The notes under the pieces: model-generated
The model's input: only the letters and a program-made list of their open reading frames with translations
Databases searched by the model: none
What the model was told of the DNA's origin: nothing
Part shown: in pieces, positions 35,101 to 47,900 of the stretch
Layout: each line of letters begins with the position of its first letter
How positions within the stretch are numbered: the first letter of the stretch is position 1
Assembly: GCA_036245805.1 (NCBI GenBank)
Contig: BTRK01000004.1
Coordinates: forward strand, 40,202,907-40,266,906
Direction: 5' to 3'
Source: Pristionchus mayeri
Lineage: Eukaryota > Nematoda > Chromadorea > Rhabditida > Neodiplogasteridae
DNA length: 64,000 nucleotides
Program-made: the position numbers and the translations under genes

Positions 35101-37830
35101 GAACAATCACATAGGCAATAATAGAGCAGAGCGCAGTGTCGAGGTAGAGAATATCTCTCTGGCGCGAGATATCGAAGAGTCGGGAAGAGTGGAGTCGACA
35201 GCAGGAAGCAATCGAATTTTCTCTGGATTTCACATGATCCATCACCCAGACTGACATGAGAAAGAGCGTCGAGAATAGCGAGAGTGAGATATCTACTACA
35301 GAAATTGGAAGAGGAAGGAAGAGAGGGAGAGACAACAGAGAGTGGATTCAGACGGGATGATGATGCACCCAATCAAATCCGGCGTCCTCCTCTCTTTTAA
35401 AATTCACCCCTAGTAGGCTTACCCGCTGGCTAGTCTCGCTACTGGAATTACAATGACCCCCACTATACATCGCTGATGAGAGAAGATTGTATATTATTGG
35501 AACGGTTACAGATGAGTAATCAACTTTCCCCTGGATGCTACTATACTTATTATGACCAGGTAACTACAACTTGCCGGGAGCAAAAAAGAAACTAAAAGGA
35601 AGATACAAATGCAACCTGAGGGCACAGACGTTTGCAAGGATGAGAAAGGTCTGGGGGGAGGATTAAACGATCGCCTCTACTGAGAACAATCACCTAGTTC
35701 AGAAAAATCATAAATATTGTAAGTAGTACCACCGAAGTGAATGGGATCAACCTTTGCACTAATTTACAAGAAGTTCTAGTAGTTGCACAACCACGAATTG
35801 CCGGGAGCGAAACGAAACTAAAGACATCACTGATATTTCTATCCAGAAGGGCACAGAAGATCGCAGGGACGCAAGGAAGAAAGGTCAGGAGGGAGGAGTA
35901 GACAGGCGTTTCAGTTGATTTTATACTGATAAGGTGACTAAACATAGCTAGTGAACACCAAAATCGCCATAATTATTGGATTTTTCACCACAGGATGTAC
36001 CAAGCGTGCTTCATTCCACAAGAATTTAAAAATATCGCGCAACTTAAAATTGCCAGGATCAAAAATGTACAAAAAAAACGGGGATAATATCCCATGACAG
36101 GGGGGTACACACACTCGCCAGTATGGGACAGGTCGAGAGGGTGGAGTAAACGAACGTTCAATCGTTCTACACGGTCGCATCTGCTAGTTTTACGATGACC
36201 GGGCCGCTACAGTCCCGTGACACAAACACTAGGAAATTTTACGAAATGAATTACGGGAAGATCGAGCTCCCACCTTTCTGCAGGAACTACTAGAAATGAT
36301 GCAACTACGAAGAACAAGGAGTAAAAAAGGAGAAAGCGAGAAGAATTTGCCAAACGATTTCAAAAGATTTGCAGTTAGAACTGATGCATTCCACTATAAT
36401 TTCTAAATATTACGCCAACTCAGAGGGGCACAGACCACAGGTGTAGGAAAGGTCACGAGAGTAGTAGTCTGCTGGTTTTACGATGACCGGCCGACCACTG
36501 CCCCAGGGCACAAAACTAATAATTATTGTTGAAATTTATGTCGTCAACTCAAGGATGATCAGACTCTCATCCATCTACTGGAACTACTACAAATTACGCA
36601 GCTGCTAACAACCAGGAGCAAAATGAAGCAAAACAAGAGCAGGCGGGGAGAATTTGCCAACCTAACGCCTATTTCGAAAGATTTGAAGCACACACAACGA
36701 GGAATGCATTCATGTGAGTATGAGAGTGGTGTGATACACCCTAACCCCTCTCTATCAATCGGCGGTGGGGGTGAGAGGGGGCAGGGAGTAGCGCAACCCC
36801 CGCGCCGCTGCGACAAAAGCGTGTTCTCCTTCCCCTCCCTTCCCCTCTCCTCCTCCCTCCCTCGAGGAGGAGGAGGAGGCGAGAGAGAGGCGGGAGGAGG
36901 AAGGAGAGACGGCAGAGAGATCGATAGAACGCGGGATGAGGGAGGAGGCATAGGCGAAATAACGTCTTCAGCAGGCGGGTCTTTCTCTCCCTCTTCCCCC
37001 ACTCGAATGGGTCCTCTTTTCCTCCCCCCACCTCCATCCTAACCAACAATATGCCTCTCGAAGCTAATCATCCTTCCTCTCTTTCCGGTTAGAGGAAGCG
37101 AGAGAGCGTGCGAAACTAGGAGGGCTTCACCTCCGCATTCCCCCGTTTACTTCAGAATCCGCAATGCGCTTGACGTGCAGATACATGTGTGGGTGAGAGA
37201 AAACGCGGATGTGCCGGGTCGGTTTCCCCTCTTCTCCCTCACGTACAAATGATGCAACTACGAACAACTTTGAGCAAAATGCGGTAAAACAACTGATAGT
37301 CGGGAAAAAAATTAATCTAACGAGCGCGTATTTCAAAATATCTGAGACGTGCAAAGAGGAATGCATTCGTGTGAGCAGTTCTCTGTCTAACTCGGGGAAC
37401 TCTCGTGGACCGAGGGGATAAACAGATCTTTCTGTTTTCCAGATCCCAGTACTGTCCGCATTCTCTCTGTTCCCCGAGAAAATAGGAAAATCGAGGGAGG
37501 CACAGATTTCACGCGATCCGCGGCACACAACAAGGGCCAAATGAGCCGGAAAGGATAGGGGTGACTGGCCTGACGGGACCTTTACTGAGAGAGCGTGCAC
37601 TCTCTGGATCTCTCAGGTTTGCATGATCTCTAATTCACACTAAGACCTTTGCCTGACCTAGAGGCAATCGCGTGATCTATCATTGTGATGCACCCGTGGA
37701 ACGCGACCTATCATCAAGCGCATGCGAGCAGCGTTTGTACAATAGAATCAGTTCGCGATAGCGATAATAATACGGTATATTCATTATGGATCAATAACCA
37801 ATAGCGGAAACTTAGGAACATACCGTAAAT
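32139..37830. other. Gene-poor region with degenerate repeats and purine/pyrimidine tracts
   Basis: No recognised gene over 5.7 kb. The left part presumably includes the promoter of sphingomyelin synthase copy 2. A palindrome GGGAGAGAGCATGCTCTCCC lies at about 32863-32882, followed by a CTCCTCC/GGAGGAGG inverted repeat. From about 33.7 to 37.6 kb, diverged direct repeats recur (for example near 35545, 35775, 36030, 36290, 36590 and 37247) sharing words such as TTGCCGGGAGC, ATGCAACTACGAA and GAATTTGCCAA. Hydrophobic - strand frames track these repeats (for example KLVQRLIPFTSVVLLTIFMI at about 35.7 kb), so they may be relics of a membrane-protein gene. Strong purine/pyrimidine tracts occur at 36760-37040. 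Confidence 0.45.
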
Positions 37831-37832
37831 AC

Positions 37833-37838
37833 TTTATT
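37833..37838 (-). promoter_or_regulatory. Candidate poly(A) signal, distal 3' end of TXNDC15-like gene
   Basis: AATAAA on the - strand, downstream of the distal duplicated last exon (38428-38642). A matching signal lies at 39829-39834 after the proximal copy. Confidence 0.4.
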
Positions 37839-38427
37839 TTAACGGAATGTGCGAAATGAACAATATTTACAAATGTATAATCAATAAGTTACAAGATACG
37901 GTAACCCGAAGTTGCATAAACTACGTAGGGCAAAAAAACGAAGTCTACTGTACAGATCGGGAGGCGGTAAAAACAGGGGGAGGTAGGCCGAGGGGTGAGG
38001 GACATCAATAGAGGGATTATCTGCAGATCTATCACTCTTGGGGTCACATATATTCAGAGGGGATGGGGTGAGGGTAGGTTCCCCTCCCTTCGCTCTACTC
38101 TCACTCATGACTGCAAGATGAAAAGATCGGTGGAGGTCCTTGACGCCCCTGGTTACAAAACTAGGGAGAGAAGCGGGTGGAAGAATGAAGGGGAAGGGAA
38201 TAGGGAAGTAGATGGGACAACAATAGCTCACATCGGGAGGAACCTACTCGACTCCACATCATCGAAACTAATCGTTTGTGACTCAGCCCGTGGGGTGAAA
38301 GAGGTGAGGGAGGGAGATAAATGGACAGAGGAAAATGGGGGTTTACGAAGGAATAATAACTGTGAACAAACGGGTGACCCAATTGGCATTAACTACCGTA
38401 ATCTACCATGATAAAATAAACAATCGA

Positions 38428-38642
38428 TCAATTAATCACAGTCTCTTGCACCATATACTGGCGGATAAACAACTTAGTCTCTTGGAACCTACATTGGCGG
38501 AAAAAACAATTGAAATTGAAAGAAAAATTGAAATTGATAAAGTATCTTATCTCAACTTGGTTGTCGCCCACGAGTCGATCGCCCAGTGCAGCCCACCATC
38601 GTCTGCCCTTCTCAGTGTAACCGACGAAGTGGTAGAGAGAGG
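38428..38642 (-). other. Distal duplicate of the last TXNDC15-like exon
   Basis: A copy of exon 40060-40160 encoding SLYHFVGYTEKGRRWWAALG and DRLVGDNQVEIR. The acceptor CTTCTCAG and the upstream GATCTTTGATCTC word are conserved. The stop right after EIR is lost, so this version would read on for about 30 residues (YFINFNFSFNFNCFF...) to a stop at 38428. It is either an alternative last exon or a relic of a local 3' duplication. Confidence 0.7.
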
Positions 38643-39828
38643 CTGAGAAGAGGAAGAGATCAAAGATCAAACTAATGATTAGACCATTGATCACTTGAAG
38701 AGAACGGAAGAACGAATTATTCTTTTCTTAAAAATACGAAGAAGATACCACGATATGCGGAAAATATTTTATATTGAAGAAGCTAAGTTGAAACTATAAT
38801 CTGTCGACTCTATATGAGTGACTATCTGAGAGAATTGAGCAATTCTACCTTTGAACCGTACAGCAAAACAATATCCAATCATAATTCTCAAAATTACCTT
38901 CCGAAATGAATTTAAATATTTCGGACATTTTCATCCGAGCCATATTCGGGCGTAAATAACTAGATCCCCGATACATTGGAGGAGGCCTGTTCCACGAATT
39001 TTCACACATGTCGGGGCATGCTACAATATGATTATAGGTAAAGCGTCAAGTGGTCTCTGCCTGTTGTGTTTGCAACGTGCAAATTTGAGAAAATGTGAAG
39101 TGAAAAAAATGGTTTGTTGCTATCGTAAGGCATGTTTATTAAAGAGAATAATCTCTAGTTATGCATAAAAAGTTGATGTACAGTATTGGGAACTTTTCCT
39201 AATAGCTAAAAGTTTAAAATCGCAAAGGTGCGAAATTTCAGAAATTCAGTGATTCATCACACTTCCTTTTTCCGCATTTCGGGAAAAATCATTGGCTCGG
39301 GAATTTATGAATGAAAATTTGGTCCTAGGGGTAACTTTTCACGGGGAATCGAATGAACACACTTAAAAATGCACCCCGGAAAAACTGTTTTCATAATACA
39401 AATTTTAATAATTCAAACGGCCTCAACTTTTTTCACAGATGACCTGTCCTTTTACTTCCAACAGTAAAAATGCTTATCTCGTTGAGATCTTTCAGAATTA
39501 CTATATATGTAGGGGTTTTGGATGAGCCGTTCAAAAATTACAAAAAAACGACCGCTCAAGTTCAGCGCGGAACAATAAATGAGGGGTGAGAGATACGGCT
39601 TTCTAAGATCGATTTTCGAACTCTACGTGAAAAGTTACACCTACGGCAATTTTTATTTGAAATTTCATTTTTTGCTGTACGGCCTGAGGTCAGTCCTCTC
39701 AGATAGTCACTCATATTATTGTATTTCTGGTTTAACGGAGAACGATGATGAACCCCCTCCCCCAAGACAGTATCTTAAAAATGGGTAAATAACCATTCAC
39801 AGAAACGGGACCATGCAACGGTAACCAC
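38643..39828. other. Spacer between duplicated 3' ends
   Basis: AT-rich DNA between the proximal and distal 3' ends of the TXNDC15-like gene. No exon, RNA gene or clear repeat recognised. Confidence 0.4.
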
Positions 39829-39834
39829 TTTATT
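39829..39834 (-). promoter_or_regulatory. Candidate poly(A) signal, proximal 3' end of TXNDC15-like gene
   Basis: AATAAA on the - strand, about 225 bp after the proximal stop codon (40060-40062). Confidence 0.45.
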
Positions 39835-40059
39835 AACGGATAGATGTATACAACATAATCTGTTCTATATCACAATAGATCAATACGTTACAAGATACAG
39901 TAACCCGTAATAATGGTGACACAACAAAATTGGGTGGAAAATAGAGGAAACAACTATGAAAGTGGATAAAATAGAGGAAATAAGTGGTGAGGAGAGGGGA
40001 GAAGGAAAGGAAGGGAGTGATCTACCGTAATCATTTCTTCATAATCGATAATTGATCGA

Positions 40060-43000
40060 TCATCTGATCTCAACTTGGTTGTCGCCCACGAGTCGATCGC
40101 CCAGTGCAGCCCACCATCGTCTGCCCTTCTCAGTGTAACCGACGAAGTGGTAGAGAGAGGCTGAGAAGAGCAAGAAATCAAAGATCAAACTACAGATTAA
40201 ACCATAGATCATTTGAGAACAAAATAGAACAGAGAGTACAGCATTGGATTATATTTTTTGGAAAGATGGTGTGCACTCTATTACATTTCGCAAGTATTTT
40301 ACAGCTAAAAAGGCAATGTAAAAAAGCAATTTACATACTCTAAATCATGTTGTTGCCGGGTCAACAAAAAACGGGGATCAACCTCCAAGGATCAAAGATC
40401 AGTTCTTACAGATGACGTAGACTGCGAGGGAAGCGACGAGCCATGCGTACGAACGATCGGCCGATGGTTCCACTTGCACGTTGCCGTCCTGCAGAGAGGA
40501 CGTGATAGATTATGATGAAAGAAGAGAGTGCGACTCTAACAATTCCGCACGCTTGCAGCTTTTACAATTGTTTTTTATTCGTATCGCCAGCAAAATCGGC
40601 AAGGACTTCACTTGAGCACTAGAGAACCCGGCGATACCTCAACTCCGCGGGTGCAGTCAATCTTTTCAAAAAAACATTCAAAAATTTAAGATCACTCATT
40701 AGTCTACAAACAATTGGTAAAAAAATAATAAAGCAATTGCCAGGTTAATCTATGAGAGATAGACAACATTCCACGGAAAAAAGCGGCGGAAGTCAGGAGA
40801 TGAATTTTCGAAATATGAGCAGGAACTTCTAAGTTGCTGTAACGGGGTATAGGAATAAAGATCGTGCAGGAATTAATCGTTGAGTTTTTTCGAATTGCAA
40901 AATTACAAAACCCTAAAGGCCGATGATTGAGACTGTGTTTAACGAGTATAGCGCGGAGGAAAGATCAGAGTCTGTCCCTTACGCAGCAGTTTTGACGAAC
41001 ATCAATACCGCTGATATATACACCATTTCTCCTGATTTTTTTAACGTGGTTCTTCATCCACACTGTGAATTTTAAGGATAAAAGATCCTATCAAAGGAAA
41101 TTTCACACAGGAATCCTTCCAAAGCCAAAAGAGCAAAGATCACTCTCCACTCACTGGATTGGGTAGGAGAGGCGTGTCGGTGTGCCAGTCAGTGAGACTC
41201 TCAATGAATCGGGGCAGACTCTCAGATGGAGAGAGCTGCTCGTCCACTCGAGCAACTGGAGAACCTAAAGGGAGGGAAAATATCATTCTATGAGTAATCG
41301 ATTTTTTTGAGAATGTTGTAATTAATTTCACGGTAAGAAGTGCGTACCAACAAGATTATTTGCTCTTTTATTAAAGCTCGTTCGTTGCAACGATCGAATT
41401 TTAGAATCTGACAATTAACTAGAACTATCGGAGAAACTAGAAATCACAGAGCTGAGATTTCACGACTTCTATCATATTTATTAAAAATCTAGATCAGAGT
41501 TTAGTCTCGATAGGCTCCGCCTACTCACCGTCCACGTACAACACCATCGTGGGCGTGCCGGCGATGCCCAGACGAGAGTTCATGCGACCACTGCAAAGAT
41601 CAAAGATCATGTCACATTCGATATGGACAGATGAAATAAATCGCTGAATGTTGATATTTTTCCTCAAAATTTCGCTCCTCCAATCACTTGCGCCCTAATC
41701 GTATCCATTGTATTCACCTGTTGAAGCCTCAATGTCTCAAGTCGAGATTGACGAAAAACAAAATTTGTGTAATTCCAGTAAGAACATCGATTATGCTATA
41801 GTTTCTGTAGCCCCAGCATCTCGAAATTATACTCTAGTCCCTCCTGTTCTCTCACTTGGCGGGATCGCTGGCGTTCACAGCAACGAAGAGGATATTCGTG
41901 TATCGAGGAGGGAGGGCATTGAAGTAGGGAGCCCATCTAGCAGAGAAGGGACACGAGGGAGAGTAGAAGAGCCTGAGAGGAGAGAGAGAGATCAAAAATC
42001 ATATTTGGGATCTTTATGCTCGAATTCAATTTGTTTTTCCATATAACATTGTGACCGTTCGAAGGTAAACCTTAACTATGATTTCGCACGCGCTCTCACA
42101 CTCTCTCGTCATTCAGATAGATCAAAAGTGCAGATTTTGTGGGCACTGTTCTTCAGAAATTGGGATTTTTTTAAAGCACGAGACCGCGGAAACAATCGTA
42201 ATTTAGGAATCCCCCATGGCTGATTGATTTGCGCAACTAGCAATCACGTCGTGCCAAAATGTGACATCAGCGACTTACGGGGATTGTTTTCAAATCGACA
42301 CCGCAGAAAATCGAAATTAATAAGTCTCCGTGATTGAGCGATTTGTAAAACAAGTAACGATGTGGCGAAAAGATAGTGAGGGTTTTTAAAAAAGAACAAG
42401 ACGGTGTTCATCGCAATTGTCAACACGAATGGTGTTTGTAGGATAAATGCGACAAGAAATTGCCACGTTGATTCGGTAATGAATTAAAAAGGTTTTTTGG
42501 GAAAATGTGATTTCGAAAAACTTACATGAGCATGCAGAAGTTGCTGCCGTGGCGTCCGCGTTCCTTGAGTGCAGCCTAAAAAGATCAACGATAAATCAGG
42601 ATATTATTGTTATTAGAAAAATTGAATGAAAATGTTTCTTATTTCAACAGTAAAATATGAGTTTTTTTATCTCTCATGTGGTAGAAGCCCCTCCTAGCAA
42701 TGATTATTTGAACAACATCATCGTTAAAAAATAAGTTCAAGACCAAAAAGTGTGAGTAAAGCCATAAAACATTCTAGAAAAATATTGAAAAAAAACACTT
42801 ATCGGATCCAGGTTATCGCGTTATCGTATATTCCCAAAGTCTGGAGAAGCTACGATAAAAGCTCATTTTCCTCCGAACAATGAACAAATCAAATTTCGCG
42901 TACATTAGTTTCAAGTAAATTATGACATTTAAAGTATTGCGTGACTACGCACTCCTTTGCGTCCACAGAAAAATACTAACGATGAAATTGGGCTGCGCCA

Positions 43001-44466
43001 TGTGCACTTCCTCCGGTCGGATGGCGATTTCATTCGATGGCTGCTTGGGCATCGAAGTGCGGTTGACTACGTGGCGCTCCCAGCGGACTGAAATGGAAAG
43101 ATAATTAGAAGAGTCTAGTGTATTCCTTCCGTGTTACTTCGTCTAAAAATTGTCATATAAGATTTGAAAGATCATGAAATGTAGAAAGCGACTAGGGAAT
43201 AAAATTTTGCAAGATACTGGGTTTTGCGCCACGACAGTTCGTCAAGAATACAAATCTCCATCAAGCAGTTAATGGACGGGAGACAGGTATTCAAAAAATA
43301 TTCATATCATTGAAGAAAATTCTCTATAGTTCTTTCATATTTCAAATTTTAGCATCATTTTTGTAAAAAAACGAACCAATACACAGAATTCGACGTACAA
43401 AAGATGGACCAACTCACAGAGGATGGGTCTGCACTTGTATCGTCGGTACTGCGGCAGCTCCAGAAGATCGTCGATGCACGAGTACCACGAACGAGCCTGA
43501 GGATTAGATTTGTTTTTTTATTTATTTAGGCAATGATCACAAGTGATTGGAGATATTGCATCGCCTGGGGTTTCATAACTTGTCGAAACTAGGAACTGGA
43601 GGCACTATTTGGACTAATTTTAACCGTAAACCCACGTCATAATAAAAACACGTATACGAGCCAAACATATAAACATACTACTTTCGGTTATACACCACGA
43701 ACAAAATGTAAACATTTTTACAATCGAAGCGATTCTCCTGACCCCGGGGCACTGGTAGTTGATGAGAGTCGTGAATCGATCGACGCCTTGCAGGTTGGGG
43801 CACGTCGCGTTCGGAAACTCCCTGAATCAGTATTGATTTATTTATTAATATGAGGTAACAATATTTCGACATAATCCGTATTCTAGCTATTTGTAAGCAT
43901 CAGAGAGAAGATGACAACTATACATCATGATAAAAAAAATTATCTATTCGCTTATCAACCCTGATTCACCCTGTATTTAATAATTACTTTCGACTAAGCG
44001 ATCCTTTGACACTTATTCAAGGGTTCTTATGCAAGTCCCCCAACCTGCAAGGCGTCGATCGATTCACGACTCTCATCAACTATATATTCAACATAATTGG
44101 TAAATGAATTGCTATAAAAATCGATCAACCACCGTATTCGATCGACTACCGTACTCCCTCCCTCCCACTCACTCACTGCAGGAATGGCTTCCACTCGTAC
44201 TCTGTATCATCCACTTTGAGCTCGCCCCCCTCGACTATCGTCGCTGTTTCGTCATCAACGGCGCTCAATACGGATATCGTAACCCAGAGGTTCGGCGGGT
44301 CAGGTCGGGAAACTCGCCTGCTCTCCTCCGTAGTCTCAGCAGCAGCCACATCCGGCTGATCGAGAATTCCATCTGCGGGCTGATCTGTTTGGCCCACAGT
44401 ACGCCCGATCGAGATACACAGTAGAAAGAGCGCCAATCGGTACGGTAGCATCTCCAATCGATCCAT
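40060..44466 (-). CDS. TXNDC15: TXNDC15-like membrane thioredoxin-domain protein (10 exons, 357 aa)
   Basis: Exons in transcript order: 44466-44177, 43821-43743, 43496-43418, 43087-42981, 42575-42526, 41972-41856, 41590-41529, 41264-41155, 40488-40410, 40160-40060; all in phase. Length is close to the human protein (about 360 aa). The N-terminus has a signal peptide (LALFLLCISIG within the first 30 residues). The thioredoxin fold runs about 185-298: FYSPSCPFSARWAP carries one cysteine (C209; the second active-site position is Ser, as in the human protein), and GTPTMVLYVDG supplies the cis-Pro (P254). One helix near the C-terminus (AWLVASLAVYVI, about 313-333) gives a single-pass topology with the thioredoxin domain luminal or extracellular and a short charged tail. 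Human TXNDC15 is tied to cilia; that role here is inference. Start could also be the Met 5 codons downstream. The last exon is duplicated at 38428-38642. Confidence 0.88.
44036..44083 (+). repeat. Inverted fragment of TXNDC15-like exon 2 within intron 1
   Basis: About 46 bp identical to part of exon 43743-43821 (coding NLQGVDRFTTLINY) but in opposite orientation, 215 bp upstream in the transcript. The exon and this fragment form an inverted repeat capable of a hairpin in the pre-mRNA. Confidence 0.85.
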
Positions 44467-44979
44467 ACGCCATAATTATATCATAAGCTCCAAGTATTCC
44501 GTTCAGGAGCAAGCAACCTCGAAAAAAAAGAGGGAATGCACTCTGGTTGCAATATCTTTATCGGTCCAATCAGGCGAGAAAAATCAATCGATAAACGAGA
44601 CATGTATAGATGTATCCATTGGGGAGAGAGTGGAAGTGTATGCATGGGGTGATGAGAGGGGTGATAATCAATAATCTCACAAATCATCGATTCTTCTCAG
44701 GGGTAAATCTCAGCAATAAAGGAGTAATGTCACAAAAATCTTTGAAAGCATCGTAGGCAAGAGTAACTCGGGAAGGGAAGGAATAGTAAAGCTGCGACAC
44801 TGAAATCGGGTGAGATCAATGGGAAGGGCGACTAGAGACAATATTGGAAAACCGGGAAGAGAGGGAAACATATCAAAGATCAGTGAAAAAGCTACAGTTC
44901 AAGATACTTTACATTACAATCGAGAAGATCAACCAATTGGTGCACAGAACAAAAATTAGAAAAGTAGAGTGGGCGGATC
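44467..44979. other. Intergenic, TXNDC15-like promoter and SSUH2-like 3' flank
   Basis: A 513-bp gap between two - strand genes. No recognised element. Confidence 0.4.
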
Positions 44980-47900
44980 CTAGAGAATCGCGCACTTTGC
45001 GGGGTACTTGGGGAAGTAAATACGCGCGTCCCGACCGTACACCCAGAAGATGCCGGACTGCGATCCCAGAGTGAAGGCCACCTTGCACAGCGGAATCGCG
45101 AAGAGCATGTGACGTTGCTGCAATTATCGATCGTTTGATTGGATACAGTAAGTATCGTGAAAAATATTGATCGTATTTGATTATACTCTTGTAGACCAGT
45201 GCATGTCTGCAAATACTGTCTAAACTCGCTTTTAGCCACTTTTCATATCAAATGTGAAACGCCAATCTCCCCCTACCGTGCATGTGCCAGCAGGTCATAA
45301 ATAAATCTATAAATAAATCCGTACCTGTATAACCCTGCTCTTGCCCATGACGCGTTCGAGGTGCTTGACGCAGAGTGCGCGACTGTTCTCGTTCACTTCC
45401 TTCACGTGGTACTTCGTGATTGGACGGACCTGACGAGTACCGATTATGAGAAAAGAGAGGAACTGTGATCAATTTCTTAAAACGCGTTATCCTTTAGAAT
45501 GGGAGGGGGATGGCACAGATTTTTCAAAATGATCTTCCGGCTGCCATACTTTAGGTATGGAGTCACCTAGAGTGGACTACAATTCAGCCGGAAAAGTTTC
45601 TAAAAAAAAAATATTTTCGATTTCAGAGACATGCTATATACCATTTGAAAGCGCGTGAAAAGTTATGTTAAAACCTCAAACAGTTTTCAAATTTATCACA
45701 ATTCGGCCAAGCAATGTTGAAAAAACCAAAATTTTTGATGTCCTGCTGTGCTCATCATCTCACTGCTCGTCTGAAACTCAAAAGTCAATCCTGAATTTTT
45801 GATATGTGGTGCTCTGTTGCATGCAGATTCTGAACCTGCGCTGAAAATTTGGAATTGATGGGACAGTACATGCTTTTCGGTTGATTTGCTATAGCGCAGT
45901 CGCCGACCAGGGTTCGATCCCCGCCGGTGGATATCTTTTGCAAAATGTTTTGCTTGCTTACAATAATTGCGGCGACAGGGGCGATGCGCCGGCAATCTAA
46001 TTCTAATACTTTTTCACTTCGGTGAGTTTTTCGATCAGATGCGATCTACGGCCGGAAATCGATATTTTCATTTTTATTTCCTACGTAAATTCAATATCGA
46101 TTTCCGGCCGTAGATCGCATCTGATCGAAAAACTCTCCGAAGTAAAAAATATTAGAATTTGATCGCCGAATCATTCCCCCCTACCACCGCAGTGTACTCG
46201 ATTAAAAACGTTTTGAGGATTAGCTTTATACCGCAATCGTCAAATATGAAAATATCGATTTCCGGCCCTAGATTGCATCTTATCGAAAAACTCCCCGAAG
46301 TAAAAAAGTCATAGAATGTGTTCGCCGACGTATCGCCCCTACCGCCGCAATGATTGAAAGCAAGCAAAACATTTTGCAAAAGATATGCACCGCCGGGGAT
46401 CGAACCCTGGTCGGCGACTGCGCTTTAGCAAATCAACCGAAAAGCATGTACCGTCCAAGAAATTCCAAATTTTCAGCACAGATTCAGAATCTGCATGCAA
46501 CAGAGCACCACATATCAAAAATTCAGGATTGACTTTTGAGTTTCAGACGAGCAGTGAGATGATGAGCACAGCAGGACATCAAAAATTTTGTTTTTTTTTC
46601 AACATTGCTTGGCCGAATTGTGATAAATTTGAAAACTGTTTGAAGTTTTAACATAACTTTTCACGCGCTTTCAAAAAGAATATAGCATGTCTCTGAAATC
46701 GAAAATATTTTTTTCTCAAATTTCGCGCCAAAAAGTTAAAAATTTTCAAAACTTTTCCGGCTGAAGTGTAGTCCGCTCTTGGTGACTCCATAGCTAAAGT
46801 ATGGCTGCTGGAAGATCATTTTGAAAAATCTGTGCCACCCCCTAGCATTTTTGTTACATTCTTACAGAGAACGCGTTTTAAGTTGGGCAACTGGGCAGAA
46901 TGAGCTCAATATCGTTAGGCCCAGCATCCAGTTAGAATTCATGCAAATTATGAGACGCAAATGCACGGTGGCTTAGAAAGTTTTAAAATATTTTAGTAAT
47001 CACAAGCCGTACAAATCTATTAGTGAAGCGCAGTCGGAATCAATGTAGCATTGAAGCTCATAAAACCCTTCCTGCTTCGCCATGTTATCTTTCACTCATC
47101 CCCTTATAACCCGGCTGGCCTAGAGTGCAGCCTTCTTCATTATCATTCGTCACTCACATAATTGGCCTGCTCCGAGAATATCTCCTTCTTCTCTGCCTGT
47201 CGAATCAGCATCTCTGGCACGTCGCAAGCCGTGATGCAGTCTGACTTCTCCGTCTCACTGCAAGTGAAAAATCAATAATTTACAGTAATTTAACCCTGTC
47301 AATTTTCATTGCTATCACATCTTTCTCATAGTTCCCCACATTTAGCGACACAGACGATTGTGAAAATAGGCGTAGAAAGAATAATATGGAATTAAAATTA
47401 ATATTCTTTTGACCATCAATCTAATCGACGAAACTCTCCGGAAGCAAATTATGGCATTAGTGAAACTCCACTGTGAAGCCCCATTTTATTATTCCCATAG
47501 ATCGTCTGCGAAATCAATATTGAACTATGGTATCCATATGATTACCGTAACCCAAACAATCGCTTCGGTACTCACAATTGGACGATGAGCTTGGAGAAGG
47601 AACGGACGCTGCCGCTGCCTCCGCACGTCGAGCACGTCTACAAGATGAACGCTATTTTCACGGTTTGACTATCTCGAATTTCCATACTCTCTAGTTCATT
47701 CAAAAAAGAGTGTTATTTGCATTTATTTTTTTCTATCGATGTTATAAAAAACGGAGAGGAACAATTACATCTTCTCTTTAGGTATTCGTGAAACGCAGGT
47801 CAGCAGTCCAAGTTCCGCGAGATTTTAAACCACCGCATCGTAAACTACTTCATCATTACATCGAAACTGATCTATTCTCACGTCCCGTCATCTACCATGT

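Noticed and set aside
37127..37600. 157-codon - strand frame
   Set aside because: Overlaps the degenerate repeat region and has no family resemblance; kept only as part of the repeat observation.
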